64,000 nucleotides of DNA from NCBI RefSeq assembly GCF_024979295.1, contig NZ_JANLCJ010000002.1, forward strand, positions 186,001 through 250,000, given 5' to 3'. The notes beneath the pieces were generated by a model. It saw only the letters and a list, made by a program, of their open reading frames with translations. It was not told the DNA's origin and did not search any database. This document shows, one piece after another, positions 39,929 to 47,764 of the stretch. A program made the position numbers and the translations under genes. Positions within the stretch are counted from its first letter, which is position 1, and every line of letters begins with the position of its first letter. The stretch is from Herbiconiux daphne. Its GTDB lineage: Bacteria; Actinomycetota; Actinomycetes; Actinomycetales; Microbacteriaceae.

Positions 39929-39952
39929 AAACATTGACAGACGTCGATGTTT
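39929..39952. promoter_or_regulatory. ArsR operator 1
   Basis: AAACATTGAC...GTCGATGTTT forms an imperfect dyad (outer arms AAACAT/ATGTTT perfect, inner CATTGAC/GTCGATG with one mismatch). It lies 12 bp upstream of the arsR-type start and fits the long imperfect palindromes bound by ArsR proteins. Confidence 0.65.
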
Positions 39953-39968
39953 GTCGGGATACTTCATC

Positions 39969-39986
39969 CATCGACAGCCTTCGATG
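39969..39986. promoter_or_regulatory. ArsR operator 2
   Basis: CATCGA-N6-TCGATG is a perfect dyad sharing half-site sequence with operator 1. It lies between operator 1 and the arsC-type gene start at 40048, so both divergent units can be repressed together. Confidence 0.6.
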
Positions 39987-40047
39987 CACGGTTCCGGTGC
40001 ACGGTGGCGATGCTCGCCCCACAGCCCGCCCACGACAGGAGACGCCC

Positions 40048-40536
40048 ATGACCACGCCGACCGTGCTCTTCGTCTGCGTGCACAACGCCGGCCGCTCCCA
40101 GATGGCCGCAGGCTATCTGAACGCCCTCGCCCAGGGCCGCATCGAGGTGCTCTCCGCCGGCAGCGAGCCGAGCGACCAGGTCAACCCGATCGCCGTGCAG
40201 GCCATGGCCGAAGCCGGCATCGACATCGCGTCGAACCAGCCCCGCGTGCTCACCACCGAGGCGGTGCGCGATTCCGACGTCGTCATCACGATGGGCTGCG
40301 GTGACGCGTGCCCCGTCTTTCCCGGCAAACGCTACGAAGACTGGGAGTTGACCGACCCGGCCGGGAAGTCGATCGACGAGGTGCGCCCCATCCGCGACGA
40401 CATCAGGCGGCGCGTCGAGGCCCTGGTCGCCGAGCTGCTGCCCCCTTCCGCATCCGGTGGGCCCGCCGCTCCCACCGCATCCACTGCATCCACTGCATCG
40501 ACTGCATCCGCCTCCGTCTCCTCCTCCACCGTCTGA
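40048..40536 (+). CDS. arsC: arsenate reductase ArsC (low-molecular-weight phosphatase fold, probably mycothiol-dependent)
   Basis: A 162-residue protein. The phosphate/arsenate-binding loop CVHNAGRS (CX5RS) lies at residues ~9-16. The later segment MGCGDACPVFPGKRYEDWEL and DPAGKSIDEVRPIRDDI is typical of the actinobacterial ArsC group that uses mycothiol/mycoredoxin or thioredoxin as reductant. The last ~25 residues are a Thr/Ala/Ser repeat (TASTASTAS) encoded by GCATCCACT-like repeats and are probably disordered. RBS AGGAG precedes the ATG. The flavoprotein gene follows after 10 bp. Confidence 0.9.
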   Translation: MTTPTVLFVCVHNAGRSQMAAGYLNALAQGRIEVLSAGSEPSDQVNPIAVQAMAEAGIDIASNQPRVLTTEAVRDSDVVITMGCGDACPVFPGKRYEDWELTDPAGKSIDEVRPIRDDIRRRVEALVAELLPPSASGGPAAPTASTASTASTASASVSSSTV

Positions 40537-40546
40537 CGGTCACGCC

Positions 40547-42019
40547 ATGACGATGACGCTCGCCGTTCCGCCCCGCGCCTCGAGCCCTCGGTTGGCGGGC
40601 CTGCCCATCGCCGTCATCGGCGCCGGACCGGTCGGCCTCGCCGCCGCCGCGCACCTGCTCGAACGCGGCCACGAGGTCGTCGTCTTCGAGAGCGGCGACC
40701 GGCCCGGCAGCGCCGTCGCCGAGTGGGCCCACGTACGCCTCTTCTCGCCCTGGGAGTCCCTGCTCGACCGCGCGAGCGTGCGCCTGCTCGAGGCCGCCGG
40801 CTGGACCAGCCCCGACCCCGCCGACTCCCCCACCGGCGCCGAACTGCTGAGCCGCTACCTCCTGCCGCTCGCCGCCACACCCGCGCTGTCCCGGTGCCTC
40901 CGTCTCAACAGCCGCGTCACGGCCGTGAGCCGTCAGGGCATGGACCGCACCCGGTCCACCGCACGAGCCGACACCCCCTTCCTGCTCCGCGTCGACGACG
41001 GAAACCCCACGGATGTCGCGGCCCGCGCCGTCATCGACACCGCGGGCACCTGGCGCTCGCCCAACCCCCTTTCGTCGTCGGGCCTGGAGTCTGAGACGGG
41101 CACTCCCGCCGGTGTGCTGACGGGCCTCCCCGACGTGCTCGGCGGCGACCGTCACCGCTTCGCCGGCAGGCACACGCTCGTGGTCGGCGCCGGGCACTCG
41201 GCCGCGGCCACGCTGCTCGCCCTCGACCGCCTCGCCGAGTCGGCGCCGGGCACCCGCATCAGCTGGGCCATCCGCGGCGAGTCGGCCGCCCGCATCCTGA
41301 CCGGCGACGACGACCAGGTGCCCGGCCGCGCCTCGATCGGCCGGCGCGTGGACGCGCTGGTGCGATCCGGTCGCCTCACCCTGATCGACCGATTCGAGAT
41401 CGACACCGTCGAGCAACTCGAGACCGCCCTCATCGGTGTGACCGGCGTGCCGACCCCCGGCCTGCGCGTGCACGGCCGCCGCGCCGGCGAATCCGCGGCC
41501 GTCGACTGCGACCTCGTCGTGAACGCCACCGGATTCCGCCCCGACCTCGCCATGCTGCGCGAGATCCGGCTCGGCCTCGACGACATCGTCGAAGCCCCGC
41601 GGGCGCTCGGGCCGCTGATCGACCCGAACCTGCATTCCTGCGGCACGGTGCCGCCGCACGGGGTGGTCGAGCTGACGCATCCGGAACCCGGCTTCTACAT
41701 CGCGGGCATGAAGAGCTACGGCCGCGCCCCGACCTTTCTGCTCGCCACGGGCTACGAGCAGGTGCGCTCGATCGCCGACGAGCTCTCGGGCCGGCACGAG
41801 GCCGCACGAACGGTCGAGCTCACCCTGCCCGCGACCGGCGTCTGCTCGACCTCCATCGCGGCCTCGGCGCCCGCCGTCCCGACCCCGGCCGTCCCGACCC
41901 CGGCCGTCCCGACCCCCGCCGTTCCGACCCCCACCGCACCGACCATCGCGTCTACCACCCCGAGCACGTGCGCACCCGGCGGGTCGTGCTGCACCCCGGA
42001 TGATGCGACCTGCTGCTGA
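40547..42019 (+). CDS. FAD-dependent oxidoreductase with a Pro-repeat linker and Cys-rich C-terminal tail
   Basis: A 490-residue flavoprotein. The FAD-binding motif AVIGAGPVGLAAAAHLL lies near residues 21-37 and a second Rossmann motif VVGAGHSAAATLL near 210, followed by the late FAD strand VVNATGFRPDL. This matches flavin monooxygenase/thioredoxin-reductase-like proteins seen in actinobacterial ars operons. After residue ~440 come four PAVPT repeats, then a tail ending TCAPGGSCCTPDDATCC with five cysteines, the last two terminal. The tail looks like a tethered metal/arsenic-binding or redox module. It lies between arsC and an ArsN1-like gene. Confidence 0.82.
   Translation: MTMTLAVPPRASSPRLAGLPIAVIGAGPVGLAAAAHLLERGHEVVVFESGDRPGSAVAEWAHVRLFSPWESLLDRASVRLLEAAGWTSPDPADSPTGAELLSRYLLPLAATPALSRCLRLNSRVTAVSRQGMDRTRSTARADTPFLLRVDDGNPTDVAARAVIDTAGTWRSPNPLSSSGLESETGTPAGVLTGLPDVLGGDRHRFAGRHTLVVGAGHSAAATLLALDRLAESAPGTRISWAIRGESAARILTGDDDQVPGRASIGRRVDALVRSGRLTLIDRFEIDTVEQLETALIGVTGVPTPGLRVHGRRAGESAAVDCDLVVNATGFRPDLAMLREIRLGLDDIVEAPRALGPLIDPNLHSCGTVPPHGVVELTHPEPGFYIAGMKSYGRAPTFLLATGYEQVRSIADELSGRHEAARTVELTLPATGVCSTSIAASAPAVPTPAVPTPAVPTPAVPTPTAPTIASTTPSTCAPGGSCCTPDDATCC
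41876..41940 (+). repeat. 15-bp tandem repeat encoding (PAVPT)n
   Basis: Four near-identical copies of CCCGCCGTCCCGACC-type units, with synonymous variation in the last copies, encode the Pro-Ala-Val-Pro-Thr linker of the flavoprotein. Tandem identity makes this stretch prone to copy-number change. Confidence 0.8.
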
Positions 42020-42029
42020 GGGCCACTCC

Positions 42030-42572
42030 ATGACCGCCGTGCACATCCGCCGTCTCGAACCCGCCGATTGGCCGGCGGTCGAGCGTATCTACCGCGAGGG
42101 GATCGCCACCGGCAACGCGACCTTCGAGGCCGAGCCGCCTGATTGGCAGGCGTTCGACCGCAGCCGGGTGAGCGATGTGCGGCTGGTGGCCACGGAGCGC
42201 GGTGTCGTGGTCGGGTGGGCGGCCGCGACGCGGGTGTCGCCCCGGGACGTCTACCGAGGGGTGATCGAGCACTCGCTCTATGTGGCGGAGGCCGCTCGGG
42301 GCACCGGGATCGGCGGAGTGCTGCTCAACGCGTTCGTCGAGGCGAGCGAGAGTGCGGGGTACTGGACGATCCAGTCGAGCATCTTCCCCGAGAACGCGGC
42401 GAGCCTCGCCCTGCACGAGCGCGTCGGCTTCCGCACGGTCGGCCTCCGACAGGGGATTGCGCGGATGGGGTACGGCCCGTGGCACGGGCAGTGGCGCGAC
42501 ACCGTGCTCATCGAACGCCGCAGCGCAGCGGTCGCTCCCCCGGGCGCGAGCGGTTCCGACAGCGACGCTTAG
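42030..42572 (+). CDS. arsN: GNAT acetyltransferase, ArsN1/phosphinothricin acetyltransferase-like
   Basis: A 180-residue acetyltransferase. The pattern IYREGIATGNATFEAEPPDW near residues 16-35, SLYVAEAARGTGIGGVLLNAFVE (acetyl-CoA loop) near 90-112, and IFPENAASLALHERVGF are typical of the PAT/ArsN1 family. Those enzymes N-acetylate phosphinothricin, methionine sulfoximine or the arsenic antibiotic arsinothricin. The position right after an ArsR-ArsC-flavoprotein set favours the arsinothricin role. The start ATG follows GAGGG; it lies 10 bp after the flavoprotein stop. Confidence 0.85.
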   Translation: MTAVHIRRLEPADWPAVERIYREGIATGNATFEAEPPDWQAFDRSRVSDVRLVATERGVVVGWAAATRVSPRDVYRGVIEHSLYVAEAARGTGIGGVLLNAFVEASESAGYWTIQSSIFPENAASLALHERVGFRTVGLRQGIARMGYGPWHGQWRDTVLIERRSAAVAPPGASGSDSDA

Positions 42573-42628
42573 CGTGCTGCCGGTGCCGGTGCCGACGACG
42601 ACACTCAGCGTCGCGCCCACGGCCGCGC

Positions 42629-45154
42629 TCAGCGCAGTGCCGACGACAGCTCAGACCGGCCGCGCACCCCGAGCTTCTGATAGACCCGTTGCAGGTGTGT
42701 CTCGACCGTGCGCACCGACAACACCAGCCGAGCGGCGATCTCCCGGTTGCTGAGGCCCTCGGCTGCCAGCCGCGCGAGTTCGTTCTCGCGCCGCGAGAGC
42801 GACTGCGATTCCCGCTCGACGAGCAGCGGCAGCCGGTCGAGCCCGTACGCCGCGAGTTGCTCGTCGCGCAGGCGCGCCGAGGCGGCAGCCGCGCGCACCG
42901 CGCCAGACACACGGTGAAGGCTCGACGCCTGGTCGAACGCCTCCGCGGCGATCACGTGCACCGAAATCTCGGTGGCTAGTGCCCCGATCTCGTCGAATTC
43001 CGCCGCGACTTCGGCGTTCCCGGTGCTGTCGAGAGGGCTGAGCACCTCCGCGCGGGCCAGTGCGCGGGAATGGCGCACGAGTGTTCCGGCATAGGCCCCT
43101 TCCACCCCGAGTGCCAAGGTGTCGATCCTTCCCAGCACGACCGAGGCCGATCCCATGCGCGCCGCGTCGACCAGAGATGTCAGGCTCGCGATGTTCTGTC
43201 CCGCGGCAGCGAAAGCGTCGGCCGCTCGCATGAAGGTGGAGGCAGCGTCGTCGAGCCGTCCAGCGCTCGCATGGATCCATCCCTGTGCTTGCAGAGACCG
43301 GCCCGCGACACCGAAACTACTGCTCGACTCGGGACTCAGGCATGGTGCGAGGGCGTCGATCGCAGCGGCCTCGTCTCCGAGAAGGGCGAGAGCCGTCGCG
43401 AGGTCGCACCGCGCGTGCAACGACGTGCCGGTGAGCCCGATGCGCTCCATCGCCTCGATCGCCGGACGCAGCTCGGCGACCGAGCGCTCCGCCCGCCCCT
43501 GGCAGACGAGCAGCCCCCCGATGGTCCAGCTGAGCATCGCTTCCGCAACCAGTTGGCCGTGTTCGATGGAGCCGCGCCGGAAGGCCTCCATCACCGCCAG
43601 GGCTTCGGGGATGCGGCCTTCGAACATCGCGATGTTCGCTCTCATGTTCTGCACCCGTGAGACATCTGCCCCGACCGACGCGAACGTCGTCTCCGCCTCG
43701 TCGAGCGCGTTGCCCGCTCGGGCGATCTGGCCCGAGAGCATGGCGCCGACCGCGACCACGAAGTGAGCCTGGCCGAGCTCTTCGCCCGAGAGCTCACCGA
43801 GCGCGGGTTCGACCAAGGTCGCCGCCCCTGTCGCGTCGCCGAGAGTGAAGAGCATGAATCCGCTGAGCGCGTCGCGACGGGCGCCGGACTCGGCGGCGAT
43901 GGCCGCGGTGGCCGACAGAGCCGCCGCCGCGTCCGGCGTGCGCTCGATCACCTGACGTGTGAGCTCAGCAAGGGCCCCGCCACGTTGCGCGTCGCCTTGC
44001 GCAGCGTCGACGAGACGCCGCAATCGGTCGAGCGCGGCCTCGGACCGGCCGATCTGCGACTCTGCAGCCGCCAGAGCCATCTCCGCGTCGAACCCTCCCC
44101 CGGCCTCGACGGCCGCGTCAGCGAGCGTCACCGACAACTCGCGGTCCGCTCCTCGCAGCGAAGCTCGGGCAGCCAAGGTCAGCGCTCCGCCGTCGAGTCG
44201 GCGGCCGAATTCCGGGGCGAGCCGGGCATACGCAACGATCTCGCCCGGCGCGAGCTCAGCCGCGCCGACCGCGCCGAGAACCTCCACGACCGCGGCGCCG
44301 AGACGGCGACGACGCAGGGTCGCGATGGTCTGCGGCAGCAGCAGTTCGACGATGCCGTCCCGCAACCGCAGGCTGGGGGTGCCGTTGTGATCGCGGGTGG
44401 TGATCACTCCGAATTCCTCGAGCCGTTCGAGTTCCGCGTCGACCGGCGACGCGAGGTGGAGATGGTCTCCCAACGTGAGGGCGCACTGCAGGGTGAGGCC
44501 CGGCACGAGGCCGAGCAGATCGAGCAGTGCAGCCGTGGTCGCCGCATCGGCACCCGCCCCCGCGTGGCCATGCAGCAGCTGCCTCAAAGACTCGCTCGGT
44601 GGCACCGGACCATGCAGCTGCCACGTCCCCGACCGTCTCGCGAGCGCCAGGCTCTTCTTCGCCGCATCGAGGCTCTCATACAGAGCGGCGAGATCCGACC
44701 CGGCGCGACGCGGCACGAAAGCCGGCACTGCATCGGGGTCGAGTGGCGCGCCCAGGAACTCCTCAGCGACGAGCTTCAGCGCTGTCGCGGGGATCGGCGT
44801 CAACTCGATGCGCACGACGACGCCGTCGCGCCAGAGTGCGCTCAGTGCTGCCGAGATCGGCCGATGCGTCGTCGCCGTCGCAAGCGGCACCACTTGCCGG
44901 GACGAGATGGACTGGGCAAGGCCGAGGGCTTGCCTTTCGCCGAAAAGGTGAAGATCTTCGCCCACCCAGATCGTGGCGCGGGTGGCTTCATCGAGGCTCG
45001 CCATGACGTCTCTCACGAACCGCGTCCGCCCCGATCCCGGCGCGCCGACCACGATCACGCCGATTCCGCGGCTCAAGGCCGCCACCGCCGAGGAACGCTC
45101 CGACCAGCGCAGGTCGCCCCCGACGGCCCGGCGGATGTCGCCTGTCTCCCGCAC
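42629..45154 (-). CDS. large LuxR-family (LAL-type) transcriptional regulator
   Basis: An 841-residue regulator. An N-terminal STAND-like ATPase region has the P-loop GAPGSGRT near residue 35, with Arg at the usual Walker A Lys position. A long central region of TPR-like helices (about 300-750) is rich in Ala/Leu/Arg. The C-terminal LuxR HTH (LSRRENELARLAAEGLSNRE...SVRTVETHLQRVYQKLG) is complete. The target is unknown. GTG at 45154 has GAGAGG five bases upstream; GTG at 45160 or ATG at 45199 are alternatives. It is convergent with arsN. Confidence 0.88.
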   Translation of the reverse strand: MRETGDIRRAVGGDLRWSERSSAVAALSRGIGVIVVGAPGSGRTRFVRDVMASLDEATRATIWVGEDLHLFGERQALGLAQSISSRQVVPLATATTHRPISAALSALWRDGVVVRIELTPIPATALKLVAEEFLGAPLDPDAVPAFVPRRAGSDLAALYESLDAAKKSLALARRSGTWQLHGPVPPSESLRQLLHGHAGAGADAATTAALLDLLGLVPGLTLQCALTLGDHLHLASPVDAELERLEEFGVITTRDHNGTPSLRLRDGIVELLLPQTIATLRRRRLGAAVVEVLGAVGAAELAPGEIVAYARLAPEFGRRLDGGALTLAARASLRGADRELSVTLADAAVEAGGGFDAEMALAAAESQIGRSEAALDRLRRLVDAAQGDAQRGGALAELTRQVIERTPDAAAALSATAAIAAESGARRDALSGFMLFTLGDATGAATLVEPALGELSGEELGQAHFVVAVGAMLSGQIARAGNALDEAETTFASVGADVSRVQNMRANIAMFEGRIPEALAVMEAFRRGSIEHGQLVAEAMLSWTIGGLLVCQGRAERSVAELRPAIEAMERIGLTGTSLHARCDLATALALLGDEAAAIDALAPCLSPESSSSFGVAGRSLQAQGWIHASAGRLDDAASTFMRAADAFAAAGQNIASLTSLVDAARMGSASVVLGRIDTLALGVEGAYAGTLVRHSRALARAEVLSPLDSTGNAEVAAEFDEIGALATEISVHVIAAEAFDQASSLHRVSGAVRAAAASARLRDEQLAAYGLDRLPLLVERESQSLSRRENELARLAAEGLSNREIAARLVLSVRTVETHLQRVYQKLGVRGRSELSSALR

Positions 45155-45332
45155 GCACACCTCTCGTCGTCGTTGTCGTTGCGCCCTGATGGCCGGCATC
45201 GGACGGTGATCGCATGATGCTACGTCCGGGTGCACCATTCTCACGTTCTCGCCACGCGGACACAACCGTCATCGTGTCGATTGCTCACTTCTCCCCCGGG
45301 CGGGCCGAAGTCGGTCGAATCCGGGGGCGACC

Positions 45333-47633
45333 TCAGGGCACCGGCGGTGTCGTCAGCACCACGATCTGCTCGGTCGCGCGGGTCATGGCGACGTAGCGAT
45401 CGACCGCACCGGGCACGCCGTCGCCGAACGACTCCGGGTCGACGAGCACCACGAGGTCGAACTCGAGCCCCTTCGACGACTCCGGGGTCAGCAGGCGTAG
45501 TCGCCCGCGCGCCCGGGAACCGAGCCCCGAGAGCACACGGCGACCGACCTCCGCGCTCTGGCCGCCTTCGCTCCGGATGACGCACGCGATCCCCTCGGCG
45601 TGCGTCTGGAGCCATCCGCTCACGATCGCCTCCAACTCGCCGATTAGGCCCTGCACGACCGGCACCCCGCTCCGCCGCACCGAGACGGGGACGTTGGCGT
45701 CGGGCACCGCCGCGCGGATGACCGGCTCTGCCTCGGCCATCACCTCCTCGGGTGTGCGGTAGTTGATCGAGAGGGTCGCCACGGTCACCCCGTCGAGACC
45801 GATGCGGTGCAGCCGCTCCCGCCACGACTCCGCGAAGCCCTGCCGTGCCTGCGCCCGATCGCCGACGATCGTGAAGCTGCGCGACGGGCAGCGCCGCAGC
45901 AGCATCTGCCACTCGGCGTCGGAGAGCTCCTGCGCCTCGTCGACCACCACGTGCGCGAACGGCACCTGCAGCAGGTCGGGATCGATGCTCGGCAGCGCGG
46001 CGTCGTCGACGAGGCTGTTCTGCGCGTCCTGCCCGCGCAGCATCGACATCACGAGCAGCTCGGAGTCATCGGCCGCGATCAGGTCGTCCACGACCCGCGC
46101 GCGGGCCTCCCCCTCGGCCGCGAGGGCCGACTCCCGTTCACGACGGCGCCGAACGGCCTGCGGGTCACCGACGAGACCGCGCGCGGCGTCCAGCAGCGGC
46201 AGGTCGGCGACGGTCCAAGCCCGGGGCTCGCGCCGCTGGAGCAGCGCGACCTGACGGGTCGTCAGTCCCGGCGCGCTCTGCTGCAGGTAGTCGGGGTTCG
46301 ACCACAGGTCGGCGACCACACCCTCCGGATCGAGCACCGGCCACGCCCGACTGAACGCCGCGCGCAACTCCTCGTCGCGGGCCAGGAACGACCGCAGGCG
46401 AGCGGGCGACACCTCCTCGTCGCGGCCCCCCTGGTCGCGGCCGTCCTCGTCTGGGCCCTCTTCGTCTAGGCCCTCCTCGTCATGGCCCTCCCCGTCGCGG
46501 CCATCGTCGCGCCCCTCCTCGTCATACCCGTCGACCAGGATCGTCAGCAGCTCCTGCCACACCTCGTCGCGGGCGTCGTTGTGCGAGGTCGCGGCATCCC
46601 GAGCATCGAAGGCCTCGGCCCAATCGCGTCGCGTCACCCGGATGCCGCCCCACGGCGTCTCGACCGTCAGGGCGGCATCCGGCGGCCGCTCGTACACCGC
46701 CACGGCGCGCTCGATCGCGGTCACGAGCTCCACGGTCGACTTGAGCGCGGCCACGTCGGGGTCGGCCTCTCCCACCGCGACCGCGCTCTCCACGACGAGA
46801 TCGCGCAGCGTGGCGATCTGCACCCCGTCTTCGCCGAGGCTCGGCAGCACGTCGTCGATGTAAGCCAGGTATCCCGCGCTCGGGCCGACGAAGAGCACGC
46901 CGCCGCGGCGGCGATCGAGTCGCGGGTCGGCGTAGAGCAGGTAGGCGGTGCGGTGCAGCGCGACGACGGTCGTGCCCGTGCCCGGGCCGCCATCGACGAC
47001 GAGTGCACCCCGCGACCCGGCCCGGATGATGGCGTCCTGGTCGGCCTGGATCGTGCCGAGCACGTCGCGCATGCGGGCCGACCGACTGCTGCCGAGGCTC
47101 GCGATGAAGGCCGACTGATCGTCGAGGGCCGCGCGGCCCTCGAGACCGTCGGCCGTGAAGACCTCGTCCCAGTAGTCGCTGATGCGGCCACGGGTCCACC
47201 GGTAACGGCGGCGGCTCACGAGGCCCATCGGGTCGCCGTGGGTGGCACCGAAGAACGGCTCGGCCGCGGGAGACCGCCAGTCGACGAGCAGCCGTCGCCC
47301 GTCGCCGTCGGTGAGCCCGAACCGCCCGATGTACAGGGGCTCGTCGTCGCCCTGGGGCACCGTGCGGCCGAGGCACGCGTCGAGCCCGAACCTGCGGAGC
47401 GTTCGCAGCCTCGCGCTGACCCGGTGGATCTCGAGGTCACGATCGAGCGCCTGCTGCCCCGCGCCGCCCGTCGCCCGCCGCTCGGCGTCGAGGCGCGCGG
47501 ACAGCTCGGCGACGGTCGACTCGAGACTGCTCCGAATCCGGGCGAAATGCGCTTCATCGCCCGCGATCAGCGCCGGATCGGCCTTCGCGGCCAAGCGATC
47601 GGGCAGGTCGAACACGCTCGTGATCGAGGTCAC
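45333..47633 (-). CDS. helR: RNA polymerase recycling motor HelR (HelD-like SF1 helicase)
   Basis: A 766-residue superfamily 1A protein. The family phrase GGPGTGTTVVALHRTAYLLY is at residues ~214-233, Walker B VVVDEAQELSDAEW near 560, and motifs IV-VI near the end (LSINYRTPEEV, LLTPESSKGLEFD, YVAMTRAT). HelR binds stalled or rifamycin-bound RNA polymerase and dislodges the drug, giving resistance. Oddities: residue 221, the Walker A Lys position, is Thr (codon ACG at 46971-46973), and an acidic repeat DEEGxDE follows near residue 385. GTG at 47633 with AGGGGA upstream is the start. An RAE-like dyad lies upstream. Confidence 0.88.
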   Translation of the reverse strand: MTSITSVFDLPDRLAAKADPALIAGDEAHFARIRSSLESTVAELSARLDAERRATGGAGQQALDRDLEIHRVSARLRTLRRFGLDACLGRTVPQGDDEPLYIGRFGLTDGDGRRLLVDWRSPAAEPFFGATHGDPMGLVSRRRYRWTRGRISDYWDEVFTADGLEGRAALDDQSAFIASLGSSRSARMRDVLGTIQADQDAIIRAGSRGALVVDGGPGTGTTVVALHRTAYLLYADPRLDRRRGGVLFVGPSAGYLAYIDDVLPSLGEDGVQIATLRDLVVESAVAVGEADPDVAALKSTVELVTAIERAVAVYERPPDAALTVETPWGGIRVTRRDWAEAFDARDAATSHNDARDEVWQELLTILVDGYDEEGRDDGRDGEGHDEEGLDEEGPDEDGRDQGGRDEEVSPARLRSFLARDEELRAAFSRAWPVLDPEGVVADLWSNPDYLQQSAPGLTTRQVALLQRREPRAWTVADLPLLDAARGLVGDPQAVRRRRERESALAAEGEARARVVDDLIAADDSELLVMSMLRGQDAQNSLVDDAALPSIDPDLLQVPFAHVVVDEAQELSDAEWQMLLRRCPSRSFTIVGDRAQARQGFAESWRERLHRIGLDGVTVATLSINYRTPEEVMAEAEPVIRAAVPDANVPVSVRRSGVPVVQGLIGELEAIVSGWLQTHAEGIACVIRSEGGQSAEVGRRVLSGLGSRARGRLRLLTPESSKGLEFDLVVLVDPESFGDGVPGAVDRYVAMTRATEQIVVLTTPPVP

Positions 47634-47700
47634 GCCACTTCCCCTCTCGAGGCGCGACACCCGCGGCCGGCGTCCTCGGCCGACCAGTCTGCAGCACAGA

Positions 47701-47722
47701 GGGGCCCTTGCCGCAAGGCCCC
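47701..47722 (-). promoter_or_regulatory. rifamycin-associated element (RAE)-like inverted repeat upstream of helR
   Basis: On the minus strand GGGGCCTTGCGGCAAGGGCCCC is an almost perfect dyad matching, as I recall it, the RAE core (GGGGCTTGCGGCAAG...) found before rifamycin-inactivating genes and helR in actinobacteria. It lies 68 bp upstream of the helR start. TTGCGG in its centre could be the -35, with CAGACT 19 bases on as a -10. Confidence 0.75.
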
Positions 47723-47764
47723 TGCCCGGCCATAGAATGACAGTGGCGGGTGAGTTCTGCCGCC

